This document shows, piece after piece, positions 1 through 7,397 of a stretch of DNA of 44,135 nt; within the stretch, counting starts at the first letter, position 1; the number at the start of each line of letters is the position of its first letter. The DNA comes from an uncultured Prevotella sp. (GTDB lineage: Bacteria > Bacteroidota > Bacteroidia > Bacteroidales > Bacteroidaceae), in NCBI RefSeq assembly GCF_937863835.1, contig NZ_CALMHT010000047.1:1-44135 (forward strand), in the 5' to 3' direction. Both the position numbers and the translations under genes were made by a program. The notes beneath the pieces were generated by a model that saw nothing but the letters and a program-made list of their open reading frames with translations, was not told the DNA's origin and made no database searches.

Positions 1-40
1 AGGATAATTTTTTTCCCTTCAAGGAAAATTTTCTCGCGCA
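1..40. repeat. Partial copy of a dispersed palindromic repeat (copy 1 of 3)
   Basis: The first 40 bases contain the arm CTTCAAGGAAAATTTTCTCG, also found at 26366-26385, preceded by a stretch like the reverse complement of 26331-26347. The outer end differs (GCGCACC instead of GCACGACG). The copy is cut by the window edge and lies just beyond the 3' end of the first gene. It is a rearranged relative of the complete element at 26304-26392. Confidence 0.7.
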
Positions 41-52
41 CCGATGGATTTT

Positions 53-439
53 TTATTGTTTCGAACGAAACATATTTCGTAAAATAAGATTCAAAACCAT
101 AAAGAAAGTACCGCAAACACATATCCCGAAAATAAGAGATGCTGGCGCAGAATTGGCTGAATCAATAATCCGGATATGAAATACACGCCACATCTGGATA
201 AACTGCTTACTGCAGCAAATCATGATTGCGGATAGTCCCAGCAATGTTATGGCAATGATGGAAATATAAGCAAAAGTCGTTTGCCTACAGGCATCATGTT
301 TCTCCTTTTCCTTTATTTGCTGAAGCATCCTATAAGGAAAATTTGACGGCATGTCTATCTTTGACTGTTCTTTGAGAACTTCACGTAATCCGATATCTGA
401 GGATCGAAACTTCTCAAGGTCTATATCATCCATTTTCAT
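53..439 (-). CDS. Small two-TM membrane protein downstream of an ECF sigma factor
   Basis: The 128-residue product has a charged N-terminal part (about residues 1-55, rich in Lys, Glu and Asp) and two hydrophobic segments at about 58-76 and 101-120, so it is probably an inner-membrane protein with a cytoplasmic N-terminus. It starts at ATG 439 and overlaps the 3' end of the sigma-factor gene by 14 bases, which suggests translational coupling. I do not recognise a named family. A membrane protein with a short cytoplasmic head, coupled to an ECF sigma gene, is a reasonable candidate for an anti-sigma factor or a partner in the stimulus response. That role is inferred from position only; no zinc-binding anti-sigma motif (HxxxCxxC) is visible. 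Confidence 0.7.
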   Translation of the reverse strand: MKMDDIDLEKFRSSDIGLREVLKEQSKIDMPSNFPYRMLQQIKEKEKHDACRQTTFAYISIIAITLLGLSAIMICCSKQFIQMWRVFHIRIIDSANSAPASLIFGICVCGTFFMVLNLILRNMFRSKQ

Positions 440-1004
440 TTTCTAATTGTTTTATGATCAGATACAATTTCTTACGGATCCTGGTGATACGCGCGGCAAG
501 TGTATTAATCGATTTGTTGATGTTGGTTGTACTCATATCAAGGATGTAGACTATCTCGCGCATCGTGCGATTGTCGAAATAGAACATCATGATCAGCGAA
601 CGGTCTTCAGGCCTTAGCATCTGTATCGCTCGTCTGAGTAGTTCCTTTCGTTCTTCGTCCGTGACCTGTAATGCCTCGCTGGCCTGCTCATCACTGATGT
701 CTGCCAACTTCTGCTCGTCTATATCGATGTTGTCCCACTTCCGTTTCCGCAAATAGTTGATGCTGCAACGATATGCGATGCGGGATAACCATGTGCCGAA
801 CTGTGCATCACCGTGGTAAGAACCAAGGTGCTGAAAAGCACGCATAAACGTATCCTGGGCTATTTCTTCGGCATCCATCTGCGTGCCCACAATCCTTGCC
901 GCAACGGCAAAGACTTGTGGACCGTAGTGCTCCAGAAAATAGCCGAAGTCTTCGGCGTGTCCGCTCAGAATATGCGCTATGAGTTGTTTCTCATTTGTGG
1001 GCAT
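426..1004 (-). CDS. ECF-type RNA polymerase sigma factor
   Basis: This sigma-70 family ECF factor of 192 residues directs RNA polymerase to a subset of promoters. Region 2 is recognisable as DAEEIAQDTFMRAFQHL followed by FGTWLSRIAYRCSINYLRKRK. Region 4 follows as LRPEDRSLIMMFYF and a helix-turn-helix around MREIVYILDMSTTNINKSI. The reading frame can be extended to a TTG at 1016, but the ATG at 1004 (MPTNEKQ) is the better start. It lies in a compact minus-strand cluster, preceded by a DUF6249-like membrane protein and followed by an overlapping small membrane protein. Sigma and membrane partners in one unit suggest an envelope-signal response, but the inducing signal cannot be read from the sequence. 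Confidence 0.93.
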   Translation of the reverse strand: MPTNEKQLIAHILSGHAEDFGYFLEHYGPQVFAVAARIVGTQMDAEEIAQDTFMRAFQHLGSYHGDAQFGTWLSRIAYRCSINYLRKRKWDNIDIDEQKLADISDEQASEALQVTDEERKELLRRAIQMLRPEDRSLIMMFYFDNRTMREIVYILDMSTTNINKSINTLAARITRIRKKLYLIIKQLENENG

Positions 1005-1020
1005 GGCTATCTGCAATGTT

Positions 1021-1419
1021 TCAGTCGTTGTGCTCGTGACGGGCGTCCTTGTGTTCTATGATGTAGGATACAAGCAGTCCGATGCCTCCGAACAGACATA
1101 TACAGGATGGATAGATCACTTGCTGCAGGGTGCAATCGTTACTCAGATTGCCAATGCCAAGGATGTTAGCCAAAATGCACAGACCGACGAGATAACCGAT
1201 ACTGATGCCGATACATAAGCAGGCAACACGCAATGACCAGTAGTTTTGCGGTTTGATGCGACGGAAACTGTCGAGTAAATTGCTTACATCCAGTGAACCA
1301 ACTTCTGCAATCTTTTCTATCAGACGAAGACGTTCCTGACGGTGTACGAACAGTTCGATACTCTTGTAGATAGCTCCGAAAATCACGAGACAAATAAATA
1401 CAGGCACTAAATCATTCAT
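1021..1419 (-). CDS. DUF6249-like membrane protein, first gene of the sigma cluster
   Basis: The 132-residue product has a hydrophobic N-terminal helix (about 3-22), a basic/amphipathic cytoplasmic stretch (about 23-60) and two further hydrophobic segments (about 63-90 and 103-120). This layout resembles the DUF6249 family that often sits beside ECF sigma genes in Bacteroidota; the family name is from memory and not confirmed by a profile. It starts at ATG 1419 behind a short AAAGA stretch. The sigma gene begins 16 bases after its stop codon (ATG 1004), so the genes are probably co-transcribed. Function unknown; a role linked to membrane status is inference. Confidence 0.7.
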   Translation of the reverse strand: MNDLVPVFICLVIFGAIYKSIELFVHRQERLRLIEKIAEVGSLDVSNLLDSFRRIKPQNYWSLRVACLCIGISIGYLVGLCILANILGIGNLSNDCTLQQVIYPSCICLFGGIGLLVSYIIEHKDARHEHND

Positions 1420-1548
1420 AATCTTTATAATTTTAAGTTATTATTAATTTTGTTCAATTGTTAGACACCGGTATTTGCAGAATATGACATGATTCGGCGC
1501 TGTTTTTTTTGTTTTCTTTCTAAAATGGAAACAAAACGCATCATTTTC

Positions 1549-2085
1549 TTATAATGCCGTACCTTTCTTTGGTATATATAGTCTTTCCATATTGACATGC
1601 TCCAGCGTGAGCAGTTTGACCTTCCTGTCGATTCCACCGCCATATCCGGTGAGACTGCCATCCGTACCCACTACTCTATGACAAGGTACGATGATGCCGA
1701 CGGGGTTATGACCTACTGCTCCCCCTACGGCCTGTGCCGACATTTTGGCAATGCCGCGCTGACGCGCAATCTCCTTGGCGATATCGTTGTACGTAATCAC
1801 TTCACCGTAAGGTATCTGTTGCAGTATTTTCCATACCGCGACACGGAAAGGCGAACCGATAAAACGGATAGCGGGGGAGAAAGTAGGGGCGGCGCCGCGG
1901 AAATAGCTATCCAGCCATTCTCGCGTAAGACTGAATATAGGCAGCTCCTTTTCTGTTTGCCTGCCAGACATCGTGTCGCCATAGTATCTCTGCTTGTCTA
2001 CGAACCAGACACCGATCAGAGCTTCGCCGTCGCTAGCCAGAATCATATCGCCTAGCGGGGATTGGTATTTGTAAGTGTATTGCAT
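1549..2085 (-). CDS. ogt: Methylated-DNA--protein-cysteine S-methyltransferase
   Basis: This 178-residue suicide enzyme removes O6-alkyl groups from guanine by transferring them to its own cysteine. The catalytic motif PCHRVVG is at residues 134-140 with the acceptor Cys135. The DNA-binding helix-turn-helix precedes it (about 95-125, including YGEVITYNDIA), and the conserved GYGGG and Lys/Leu-rich helix follow. The N-terminal part (QSPLGDMILASDGEALIGVWF) is the usual ribonuclease-H-like domain. There is no AdaA-type extension, so this is a stand-alone Ogt/MGT-type protein of ordinary length. It starts at ATG 2085 and is probably transcribed from within the repeat at 2121-2217, which offers TATCTTTG boxes facing this gene. 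Confidence 0.95.
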   Translation of the reverse strand: MQYTYKYQSPLGDMILASDGEALIGVWFVDKQRYYGDTMSGRQTEKELPIFSLTREWLDSYFRGAAPTFSPAIRFIGSPFRVAVWKILQQIPYGEVITYNDIAKEIARQRGIAKMSAQAVGGAVGHNPVGIIVPCHRVVGTDGSLTGYGGGIDRKVKLLTLEHVNMERLYIPKKGTAL

Positions 2086-2120
2086 GATATATTATTCGTC
2101 GGATGAAATTCAGATTGAGG

Positions 2121-2281
2121 GCAGCCTTATCTTATGCAAAGATAGTGCAAACGAGAGCAGATACATCAAGTTTACTTGAATGTTATGCCGAGTGCAGCCT
2201 TATCTTATGCAAAGATATGAATTTCTCTGGTAATATAAAAACAAGAAATGTAAAAAACAGTGTATATTATGCTCTCGTTTG
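2121..2281 (-). repeat. Duplicated promoter-like 24-mer flanking a hairpin
   Basis: An identical 24-base sequence (GCAGCCTTATC...GCAAAGATA on the plus strand) occurs at 2121-2144 and 2194-2217. Read toward the repair gene, each copy carries TATCTTTG, a match to the Bacteroidota -7 box, but neither has a well-spaced -33 element. Between the copies lies an imperfect hairpin (ACATCAAGT 2163-2171 with ACTTGAATGT 2174-2183). CAAACGAGAGCA (2148-2159) is repeated inverted at 2270-2281. The arrangement looks like a structured intergenic element carrying promoter activity. I have an impression of similar elements in Prevotella genomes but cannot verify it. Confidence 0.65.
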
Positions 2282-2318
2282 GAAATAATTTCATAAGTTT
2301 GCACAACAATTTGAGAAT

Positions 2319-2939
2319 ATGCTGGAAATAATAAATGCAACAATAAACCTAGGTGGTAAACAACTCTTTAATGGGTTGAACATTACAGCCAAAGAGGGTG
2401 AGACTGTATGCCTGCGTGGAAATTCAGGATGCGGCAAAACAACTTTACTGAGGGCAATACTCGGTTTTATGCCTTTGGATAACGGTAATATAAGTATCGA
2501 CGGGGAACCCATTACTGCCGAATCGGCAGAGGTGTTCAGACAAATGATGTCGTATATTCCCCAAGAATTATCGTTGCCTAGTGACGATGTGAAAGATATG
2601 GTGAAATTGCCTTTCACACTGAGGGTGAACAGGGACAAGAAGTACTCTAAAGCGGCACTGATGGCTGAATGGAAAAAACTGGGACTGACGGAAGACCTGT
2701 ATGACAAGAAGGTGGCTCAACTAAGTGGCGGGCAGCGCCAGAGAATCATGATAGCCGTAAGCGGACTGCTGGGCAAAAAGGTGATTCTGGCGGATGAGCC
2801 CACTTCGGCACTGGATGCCACGTCGTCAACACTCGTTGCCGATTATTTTCAGACATTGGCATCGAAAGGTGCTATCATCATAGCAGTTTCCCACGACAAT
2901 AATTTTGCTGAGAAATGTAGTAAAATAATAAATCTATAA
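2319..2939 (+). CDS. fetA: ABC transporter ATP-binding protein, FetA/YbbL type
   Basis: This 206-residue ATPase has Walker A at residues 34-42 (GNSGCGKTT), Q-loop Gln82, signature LSGGQRQR from 135, Walker B VILADEP (155-161) and the switch histidine at 192. It is short for an ABC ATPase and lies four bases before a UPF0014 permease. That is the arrangement of the FetAB/YbbLM system, described in E. coli as an iron exporter helping against oxidative stress. Assignment to this system rests mainly on the partner gene. It starts at ATG 2319; a TAAGTTTG box lies just upstream (2294-2301) without a convincing -33 element. Confidence 0.85.
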   Translation: MLEIINATINLGGKQLFNGLNITAKEGETVCLRGNSGCGKTTLLRAILGFMPLDNGNISIDGEPITAESAEVFRQMMSYIPQELSLPSDDVKDMVKLPFTLRVNRDKKYSKAALMAEWKKLGLTEDLYDKKVAQLSGGQRQRIMIAVSGLLGKKVILADEPTSALDATSSTLVADYFQTLASKGAIIIAVSHDNNFAEKCSKIINL

Positions 2940-2943
2940 GACG

Positions 2944-3732
2944 ATGGGTACAATTGATATATCTTATGGCAGTCTGGTAATCGGTTTGCTGTTGCTGCTG
3001 ATACCGCTCTATTATTTTTATAAGTTTGGTGCGAAACTGGTTAAAAGTACGATGATAGCCGCATTGAGAATGGTGGTGCAGTTGTTCTTTATCGGGTTAT
3101 ACCTGAAATACCTCTTTATATGGAACAATCCGTTTATTAATCTCTTATGGGTCGTCATTATGGTGCTGGTGGCTTCGGGTACGGCTACCAAACGTACAGG
3201 ATTGAAACATCGGTTGGTGTTTATTCCTCTGTGTGTCGGACTCTTCTCGACAGCACTCATCGTTGGTTTGTATTTTCTGATGCTTGTGCTGGGACTCAAA
3301 GATCCTTTCGAATCACAGTATTTCATACCGATTATCGGTATATTGATGGGAAATATGCTTGGCGTCAATGTGATGGCTCTGAATACATATTATGACGGAC
3401 TGCAACGTGAACGGCAGTTATATTATTATCTGTTGGGTAACGGCGCTACCCATACTGAAGCTATCTCGCCTTTCGTGCGCCAGGCTATGGAAAAGGCCTT
3501 CTCGCCTTGTATTGCCAATATGGCAGTAATGGGCATCGTCTCATTGCCAGGCACGATGATAGGACAGATATTGGGAGGTAGCGCGCCAGGTATCGCAATC
3601 AAATATCAGATGATGATAATCGTTATAACTTTCACAGCATCAATGCTTTCGCTGATGATAACGATCTACTTCGCCAATAAGAATTCGTTTGACAGTTATG
3701 GCAGATTGCGCGATGTGAAGAAAAAGGCTTGA
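2944..3732 (+). CDS. fetB: ABC transporter permease, FetB/YbbM (UPF0014) family
   Basis: The 262-residue polytopic membrane protein has about seven hydrophobic segments and the UPF0014 core: ALRMVVQLFFIGLYL near residue 42, then MLGVNVMALNTY and an internal amphipathic stretch with ATHTEAISPFVRQAM, followed by the conserved IVSLPGTMIGQILGG. The length is normal for the family. With the preceding ATPase it should form an exporter in the inner membrane; iron export is the function known for the E. coli pair, and other metals are possible. It starts at ATG 2944, four bases after the ATPase stop. No periplasmic binding protein is nearby, consistent with an exporter. Confidence 0.9.
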   Translation: MGTIDISYGSLVIGLLLLLIPLYYFYKFGAKLVKSTMIAALRMVVQLFFIGLYLKYLFIWNNPFINLLWVVIMVLVASGTATKRTGLKHRLVFIPLCVGLFSTALIVGLYFLMLVLGLKDPFESQYFIPIIGILMGNMLGVNVMALNTYYDGLQRERQLYYYLLGNGATHTEAISPFVRQAMEKAFSPCIANMAVMGIVSLPGTMIGQILGGSAPGIAIKYQMMIIVITFTASMLSLMITIYFANKNSFDSYGRLRDVKKKA

Positions 3733-3800
3733 TGTATATCAAACCGGTTGACGCAAGTCAAAAAACGAGGCAGATAGTCATTTTTTCCACTTCATACCCA

Positions 3801-3830
3801 TTGCCATGAATCAAAAAGGCATTACCTTTG
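3801..3830 (+). promoter_or_regulatory. Bacteroidota-type promoter for the small ORF
   Basis: TTG at 3801-3803 and TACCTTTG at 3823-3830 are separated by 19 bases, a close match to the TTG/TAnnTTTG consensus. Transcription would start near 3837, leaving a leader of about 85 bases before the ORF at 3921. Confidence 0.6.
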
Positions 3831-3920
3831 CATCAGAAATAAATAGAAAAGGATAACAAGATGTGAAGATGCATCTTACAGAAGATGTTAAATTAAAGAT
3901 TAGAGAAAGGTAAAAAGATT

Positions 3921-4025
3921 ATGAAAAGAATGATTAACAGAATGATTGAGAGCAAGAAGTTTAACAAGTATTGCGTAAACATGTTGAAAATGTACAATTA
4001 TGGTCGAGTAAACATACCGGCATAA
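3921..4025 (+). CDS. Predicted 34-residue basic small protein
   Basis: An ATG at 3921, preceded by the purine-rich AGAGAAAGGTAAAAAG, opens a 34-codon frame ending at TAA 4023-4025. The peptide is strongly basic (many Lys and Arg) and Met-rich, reading MKRMINRMIESKKFNKYCV at its start; there is no membrane segment. The ORF has its own good promoter (3801-3830) and is followed 20 bases later by a strong terminator (4046-4095), so it forms a monocistronic unit of about 250 bases. I do not recognise the family. It could be a real small protein or a reading frame inside a small RNA. Confidence 0.55.
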   Translation: MKRMINRMIESKKFNKYCVNMLKMYNYGRVNIPA

Positions 4026-4045
4026 TTTTGTAGAGAAATAATAGA

Positions 4046-4095
4046 AATCAGACCGATGGATAAGTTTAGGCTTAAAAATCGGTCTGATTTTTTTG
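4046..4095 (+). terminator. Rho-independent terminator after the small ORF
   Basis: ATCAGACCGAT (4047-4057) pairs perfectly with ATCGGTCTGAT (4078-4088), and a run of seven T follows. The T-run overlaps the -33 element of the next promoter. Confidence 0.85.
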
Positions 4096-4122
4096 TTATA
4101 ATGGATGGATTGTGTATCTTTA
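4092..4122 (+). promoter_or_regulatory. Promoter of the nuclease gene
   Basis: TTTG at 4092-4095 and TATCTTTA at 4115-4122 have a 19-base spacer. The start codon follows about 20 bases later at 4143. Confidence 0.6.
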
Positions 4123-4142
4123 CTGCCTAAAATAATGATATC

Positions 4143-5012
4143 ATGAAAAAGAAATCAATACTGACTCTTGTCTTTGTGGCTCTGCTTGCAGCTTGCGGGA
4201 CAAATGGTAACAAGAGACCGCTGATGGGGGGTATAACCGCCGCTAATGCTGTTGAAAACAAAAAGATCGAACTAGAGTCGTCAGAGAACCATTCTGTGAC
4301 AAATGTGGATAAAATCCAGTCTGATGACAGAATAGAAGTGCCTGCACCTCTGAAGAATACACCCGAACAGATCCTGAAAAGGGTAGGTTATATGGTTTCA
4401 TATAATAAGAGTACACGTATACCCAACTGGGTAGCGTGGCATCTGACGGCGGCGCATGCCAGTGGTAAGAACAAACGTTCGAATATTGATTTCCAGGAAG
4501 ATATGGATGTACCGGCTCCGAGAGCGACGGATTGGGATTATTATAGCTCCGGTTATGATCGTGGTCACATGTGTCCGGCAGGAGATAACAAATGGGATGC
4601 AACGGCTATGCAGCAGTCGTTCCTGTTTACCAATATGTGCCCTCAGGCTCCCGGACTGAATAGGGGAGATTGGAACGAAATAGAACAGGCCTGTCGGAAA
4701 TGGGCTAAGAAATTCGGGGATATTTATATCGTCAGCGGTCCTATTTTATATAGAGGCAAACATAAGACGATCGGTCAGGATAAAGTAGTGGTGCCGGAGG
4801 CTTTCTTTAAGGTCGTCCTGTGTATGAAAGGTACACCCAAGGCAATCGGTTTTATATATAAGAATACAGACGGTAACAGACCGAAAGACGCTTATGTCAA
4901 TACGATAGATCAGGTGGAACGAATAACAGGCATCGATTTCTTCCCCCAATTGCCAGATAATATTGAAAATAAAGTGGAAGCGGAAAAGAATCTGGATGAC
5001 TGGATGAACTGA
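4143..5012 (+). CDS. DNA/RNA non-specific endonuclease (NUC/EndoG family), lipoprotein
   Basis: The 289-residue product begins with a lipoprotein signal (MKKKSILTLVFVALLAAC, lipidation at Cys18). About 50 low-complexity residues follow, then a beta-beta-alpha-metal nuclease domain from about residue 78 to 275. The signature DRGHMCPAGD is at 139-148 with catalytic His142; conserved Asn164 (FLFTNMCPQ) and the NRGDWNEIE helix (173-181) supply the metal-binding face. Such enzymes cut single- and double-stranded DNA and RNA with Mg2+. The lipid anchor places it in the envelope, facing periplasm or surface, so it probably scavenges or degrades extracellular nucleic acid. It is monocistronic between its own promoter and a new promoter at 5052. 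Confidence 0.93.
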   Translation: MKKKSILTLVFVALLAACGTNGNKRPLMGGITAANAVENKKIELESSENHSVTNVDKIQSDDRIEVPAPLKNTPEQILKRVGYMVSYNKSTRIPNWVAWHLTAAHASGKNKRSNIDFQEDMDVPAPRATDWDYYSSGYDRGHMCPAGDNKWDATAMQQSFLFTNMCPQAPGLNRGDWNEIEQACRKWAKKFGDIYIVSGPILYRGKHKTIGQDKVVVPEAFFKVVLCMKGTPKAIGFIYKNTDGNRPKDAYVNTIDQVERITGIDFFPQLPDNIENKVEAEKNLDDWMN

Positions 5013-5051
5013 CGCAGATATGCTAATAATGTTTAATTTCGGCATTAAATC

Positions 5052-5082
5052 TTGGAATATGGTTGGAAAATGATTAATTTTG
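5052..5082 (+). promoter_or_regulatory. Promoter of the Nif3-like gene
   Basis: TTG at 5052-5054 and TAATTTTG at 5075-5082 are separated by 20 bases; the expected start is about 25 bases before ATG 5115. Confidence 0.55.
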
Positions 5083-5114
5083 CAATTCAAATTAAATTTT
5101 AAATGCTGTAAAGC

Positions 5115-5900
5115 ATGAAAATAAAAGAAGTGCTGTGCGCCCTTGAACGTTTCGCGCCTCTGCCGTTGCAAGAAGACTTTGATAATGCCGGCTTGCAAAT
5201 TGGATTAACAGAGACGGAAGTATCAGGGGCTTTATTGTGTCTTGACGTAACTGAAAAGATAGTGGATGAGGCTATATCCAAGGGGTGTAACCTGATCGTG
5301 TCGCATCATCCTCTGTTGTTTCATGCCCTTAAGATGATTTCTGATGGCGATGAAGTGCAGCAAACGGTTATGAAGGCTATTCAGAACAATATAGCGGTGA
5401 TATCCATGCACACGAATATGGATAATGCCAAAGATGGCGTCAACTTTAAGATAGCAGAAAAGATGGGACTGGATTTTGTCCGGTTTTTTAGCACCAAAAC
5501 TGTCAATGGAATAGAATGTGGCAGTGGGGTGATCGGTCAATTTACAGAACCTCAGGCTGCAGATGATTTCATCATTCATCTGAAGAAAACATTCGATGTG
5601 GAATGTGTGCAGTGCAACCAATTGCTTCGTAGAGAGATTAAAAACGTGGCTATTTGCGGTGGTGCCGGTTCGTTCTTGTTGGATGACGCTATCAAGGAAG
5701 GTGCAAATGCATTTGTCACAGGAGAGATGCACTATCATGAGTATTTCGGGCACGATCAGGAGATACAGATAGCTGTGATAGGGCATTATCAGAGTGAACA
5801 ATATACGAACGAAATATTTAAATCAATAATAAAGGATGAATGTAAGGATGTGCCGGTATTGATGGCGGAAACGAACACGAATCCAATAATTTATTTGTAA
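5115..5900 (+). CDS. Nif3-like dinuclear metal centre protein (YbgI/GTP cyclohydrolase I type 2 homologue)
   Basis: The 261-residue protein of the NIF3 family has the metal-binding histidine pair in SHHPLLFH (His64, His65), an acidic ligand region in HTNMDNAKDG (about 99-108), and the C-terminal HYQSEQ motif (His and Glu) that completes the di-metal site. The length matches the short YbgI-type form, without the PII-like insertion of the roughly 370-residue versions. The proteins form hexameric rings; biochemical function is poorly established and the GTP cyclohydrolase label is by homology. It is followed after four bases by the zinc-ribbon protein, a pairing often seen in Bacteroidota, so the two probably act together. 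Confidence 0.92.
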   Translation: MKIKEVLCALERFAPLPLQEDFDNAGLQIGLTETEVSGALLCLDVTEKIVDEAISKGCNLIVSHHPLLFHALKMISDGDEVQQTVMKAIQNNIAVISMHTNMDNAKDGVNFKIAEKMGLDFVRFFSTKTVNGIECGSGVIGQFTEPQAADDFIIHLKKTFDVECVQCNQLLRREIKNVAICGGAGSFLLDDAIKEGANAFVTGEMHYHEYFGHDQEIQIAVIGHYQSEQYTNEIFKSIIKDECKDVPVLMAETNTNPIIYL

Positions 5901-5904
5901 AATT

Positions 5905-6771
5905 ATGGCAAAAAAAGATCCTACAGATTTGTCGGTTGAAGAGAAACTGAAAACTCTTTATCAGTTGCAAACCACATTGTCGTCAATTGACGAAAAGAGA
6001 GCATTGAGAGGAGAACTTCCTCTTGAAGTACAAGACTTGGAAGATGAAATAGAAGGTCTTTCTATTCGTATCGAGAAGATACAGACCGAAATTGCTGAAT
6101 TCAAGGATGCTGTATCAAAGAAAAAGGCTGATATTACAGAGGCACAGACTAGTGTAGAAAAATATCAGAAACAGTTGGATGATGTAAAGAACAACCGTGA
6201 GTATGATACTTTGAGCAAGGAAATCGAATTCCAGACATTGGAAATCCAACTATGTGAGAAGAAAATCAGAGAGGGAAACGCTAAAGTAGAGGAAAAAACT
6301 GCTGAACTGGACAATAACACTGAACTTATCGAGGACCGTAAGAAAGATCTGGAAGCTAAAAAGGCTGAACTGGATGAGATTATGGAGGAAACTCGTGCAG
6401 AAGAGGAACTTCTCAAGCAGAAAGCGAGAGACTTGGAAATCAAGATAGAACCTCGTCTTCTTACTTCATTCAAACGTATCCGTAAGAATGCGCGTAACGG
6501 TCTTGGCATCGTATATGTACAGCGTGACGCATGCGGTGGTTGCTTTAACAAAATCCCGCCACAGCGCCAGTTGGATATCAAAATGCATAAGAAAATCATC
6601 GTATGTGAGTACTGCGGACGTATTATGATTGATCCTGATTTGGCAGGTGTAAAGACCGAAAAACCGGTTGAGGAGAAGCCGAAGCGTAAGGTTTCCAGAA
6701 TAGCACGCAAAAAGGCCACTACCAAGAAGGATGATAGCGAAGAAAATGAAGTGCCGGAAAAGGACGCATAA
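5905..6771 (+). CDS. Coiled-coil protein with C4 zinc ribbon
   Basis: The 288-residue protein has a long, highly charged helical hairpin (about residues 10-185; heptad-like Lys/Glu/Leu pattern) followed by a C4 zinc ribbon with Cys210, Cys213, Cys234 and Cys237 (CGGC and CEYC). The tail after about residue 250 is Lys/Glu-rich and probably disordered. This is the bacterial family of coiled-coil zinc-ribbon proteins (zf-RING_7/CT398-like) that regularly follows Nif3-like genes. A nucleic-acid or protein scaffold role has been proposed for relatives; nothing here shows a catalytic site. It starts at ATG 5905, four bases after its upstream neighbour. Confidence 0.88.
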   Translation: MAKKDPTDLSVEEKLKTLYQLQTTLSSIDEKRALRGELPLEVQDLEDEIEGLSIRIEKIQTEIAEFKDAVSKKKADITEAQTSVEKYQKQLDDVKNNREYDTLSKEIEFQTLEIQLCEKKIREGNAKVEEKTAELDNNTELIEDRKKDLEAKKAELDEIMEETRAEEELLKQKARDLEIKIEPRLLTSFKRIRKNARNGLGIVYVQRDACGGCFNKIPPQRQLDIKMHKKIIVCEYCGRIMIDPDLAGVKTEKPVEEKPKRKVSRIARKKATTKKDDSEENEVPEKDA

Positions 6772-6793
6772 AGATATTAGCAAAACTATTATG

Positions 6794-6825
6794 AAGGCTG
6801 TGAACTGTGTTCACAGCCTTTTTTC
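6794..6825 (+). terminator. Rho-independent terminator of the Nif3/zinc-ribbon operon
   Basis: AAGGCTGTGAA (6794-6804) pairs with TTCACAGCCTT (6810-6820), and the T-run extends to 6824. Confidence 0.88.
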
Positions 6826-6846
6826 GTATTTGTAATAAGAAGACTG

Positions 6847-7296
6847 TCAAATATTATTATAGTCAGGAATGTCTTCTAAAAATAAATATTTTTGATTGTC
6901 ATAATCCATTTTGCAACAGTAGTGCTGTATGCCGTTGGTTACTATCAAATAGTCTACTTTTAGCATCTGATTATACACAGATATCTGATTGAATACTTTT
7001 TGTGTTATCGTGATTTCAGGTGCTTTGTATTCTATAATCATCCGCGGGTGCAGTTCCTTGTCGTACAGGACACTGTCGCATCTCAGTCTTTTGGTGCCGA
7101 TTTTGAGTTCTATCTCGTTCGCAAGAAGTTCTTTTGGATAGTTTTTGTGTTCTATTATATAATGTATAAAGTGCTGCCTTACCCATTCTTCAGGAGTAAG
7201 AGAAACATATTTAAGGCGCAGAATATCGAAAATTGTTGTTTTTCCGTTCTTCTGTGATGTTTTTATCTCATATTCAGGTAGGTTTAATCGATACAT
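6847..7296 (-). CDS. HSDR_N-type PD-(D/E)XK nuclease-fold protein, stand-alone
   Basis: The 149-residue protein matches the type I restriction enzyme R-subunit N-terminal domain (HSDR_N/HSDR_N_2). A helical lead with LTPEEWVRQHFIHYI is followed by the putative active site: Asp74 in CDSVLYD, then Glu89-x-Lys91 in IIEYKAP, and a Gln-containing helix (QISVYNQML) as in HsdR-like nucleases. There is no helicase domain and no hsdM or hsdS nearby, so this is not a restriction system. Small stand-alone members of this family are common in Bacteroidota and their function is unknown. It starts at ATG 7296 and is convergent with the zinc-ribbon gene and divergent from holA. Confidence 0.85.
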   Translation of the reverse strand: MYRLNLPEYEIKTSQKNGKTTIFDILRLKYVSLTPEEWVRQHFIHYIIEHKNYPKELLANEIELKIGTKRLRCDSVLYDKELHPRMIIEYKAPEITITQKVFNQISVYNQMLKVDYLIVTNGIQHYCCKMDYDNQKYLFLEDIPDYNNI

Positions 7297-7336
7297 TTTA
7301 TTAAATTTGCAATCTGTTAGTATGGTGTAATTGTTG

Positions 7337-7365
7337 CAAAGTTACAAAAAAGATACTGACTACAA
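7337..7365 (-). promoter_or_regulatory. Promoter for the HSDR_N-type gene
   Basis: Read on the minus strand, TTG (7365-7363) and TAACTTTG (7344-7337) have an 18-base spacer. Transcription would begin about 30-35 bases before ATG 7296. Confidence 0.5.
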
Positions 7366-7397
7366 GGGTTTACGTTACAAAAATAACTCAAAAGAAG

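Noticed and set aside
1597..2055. Long plus-strand frames opposite the repair gene and similar antisense frames elsewhere
   Set aside because: They are shadows of clearly recognisable genes on the other strand and have no coherent domain content.
6847..7296. Restriction-modification or defence system
   Set aside because: Only an isolated HSDR_N-like domain is present; no methyltransferase, specificity, helicase or toxin-antitoxin partner lies nearby.
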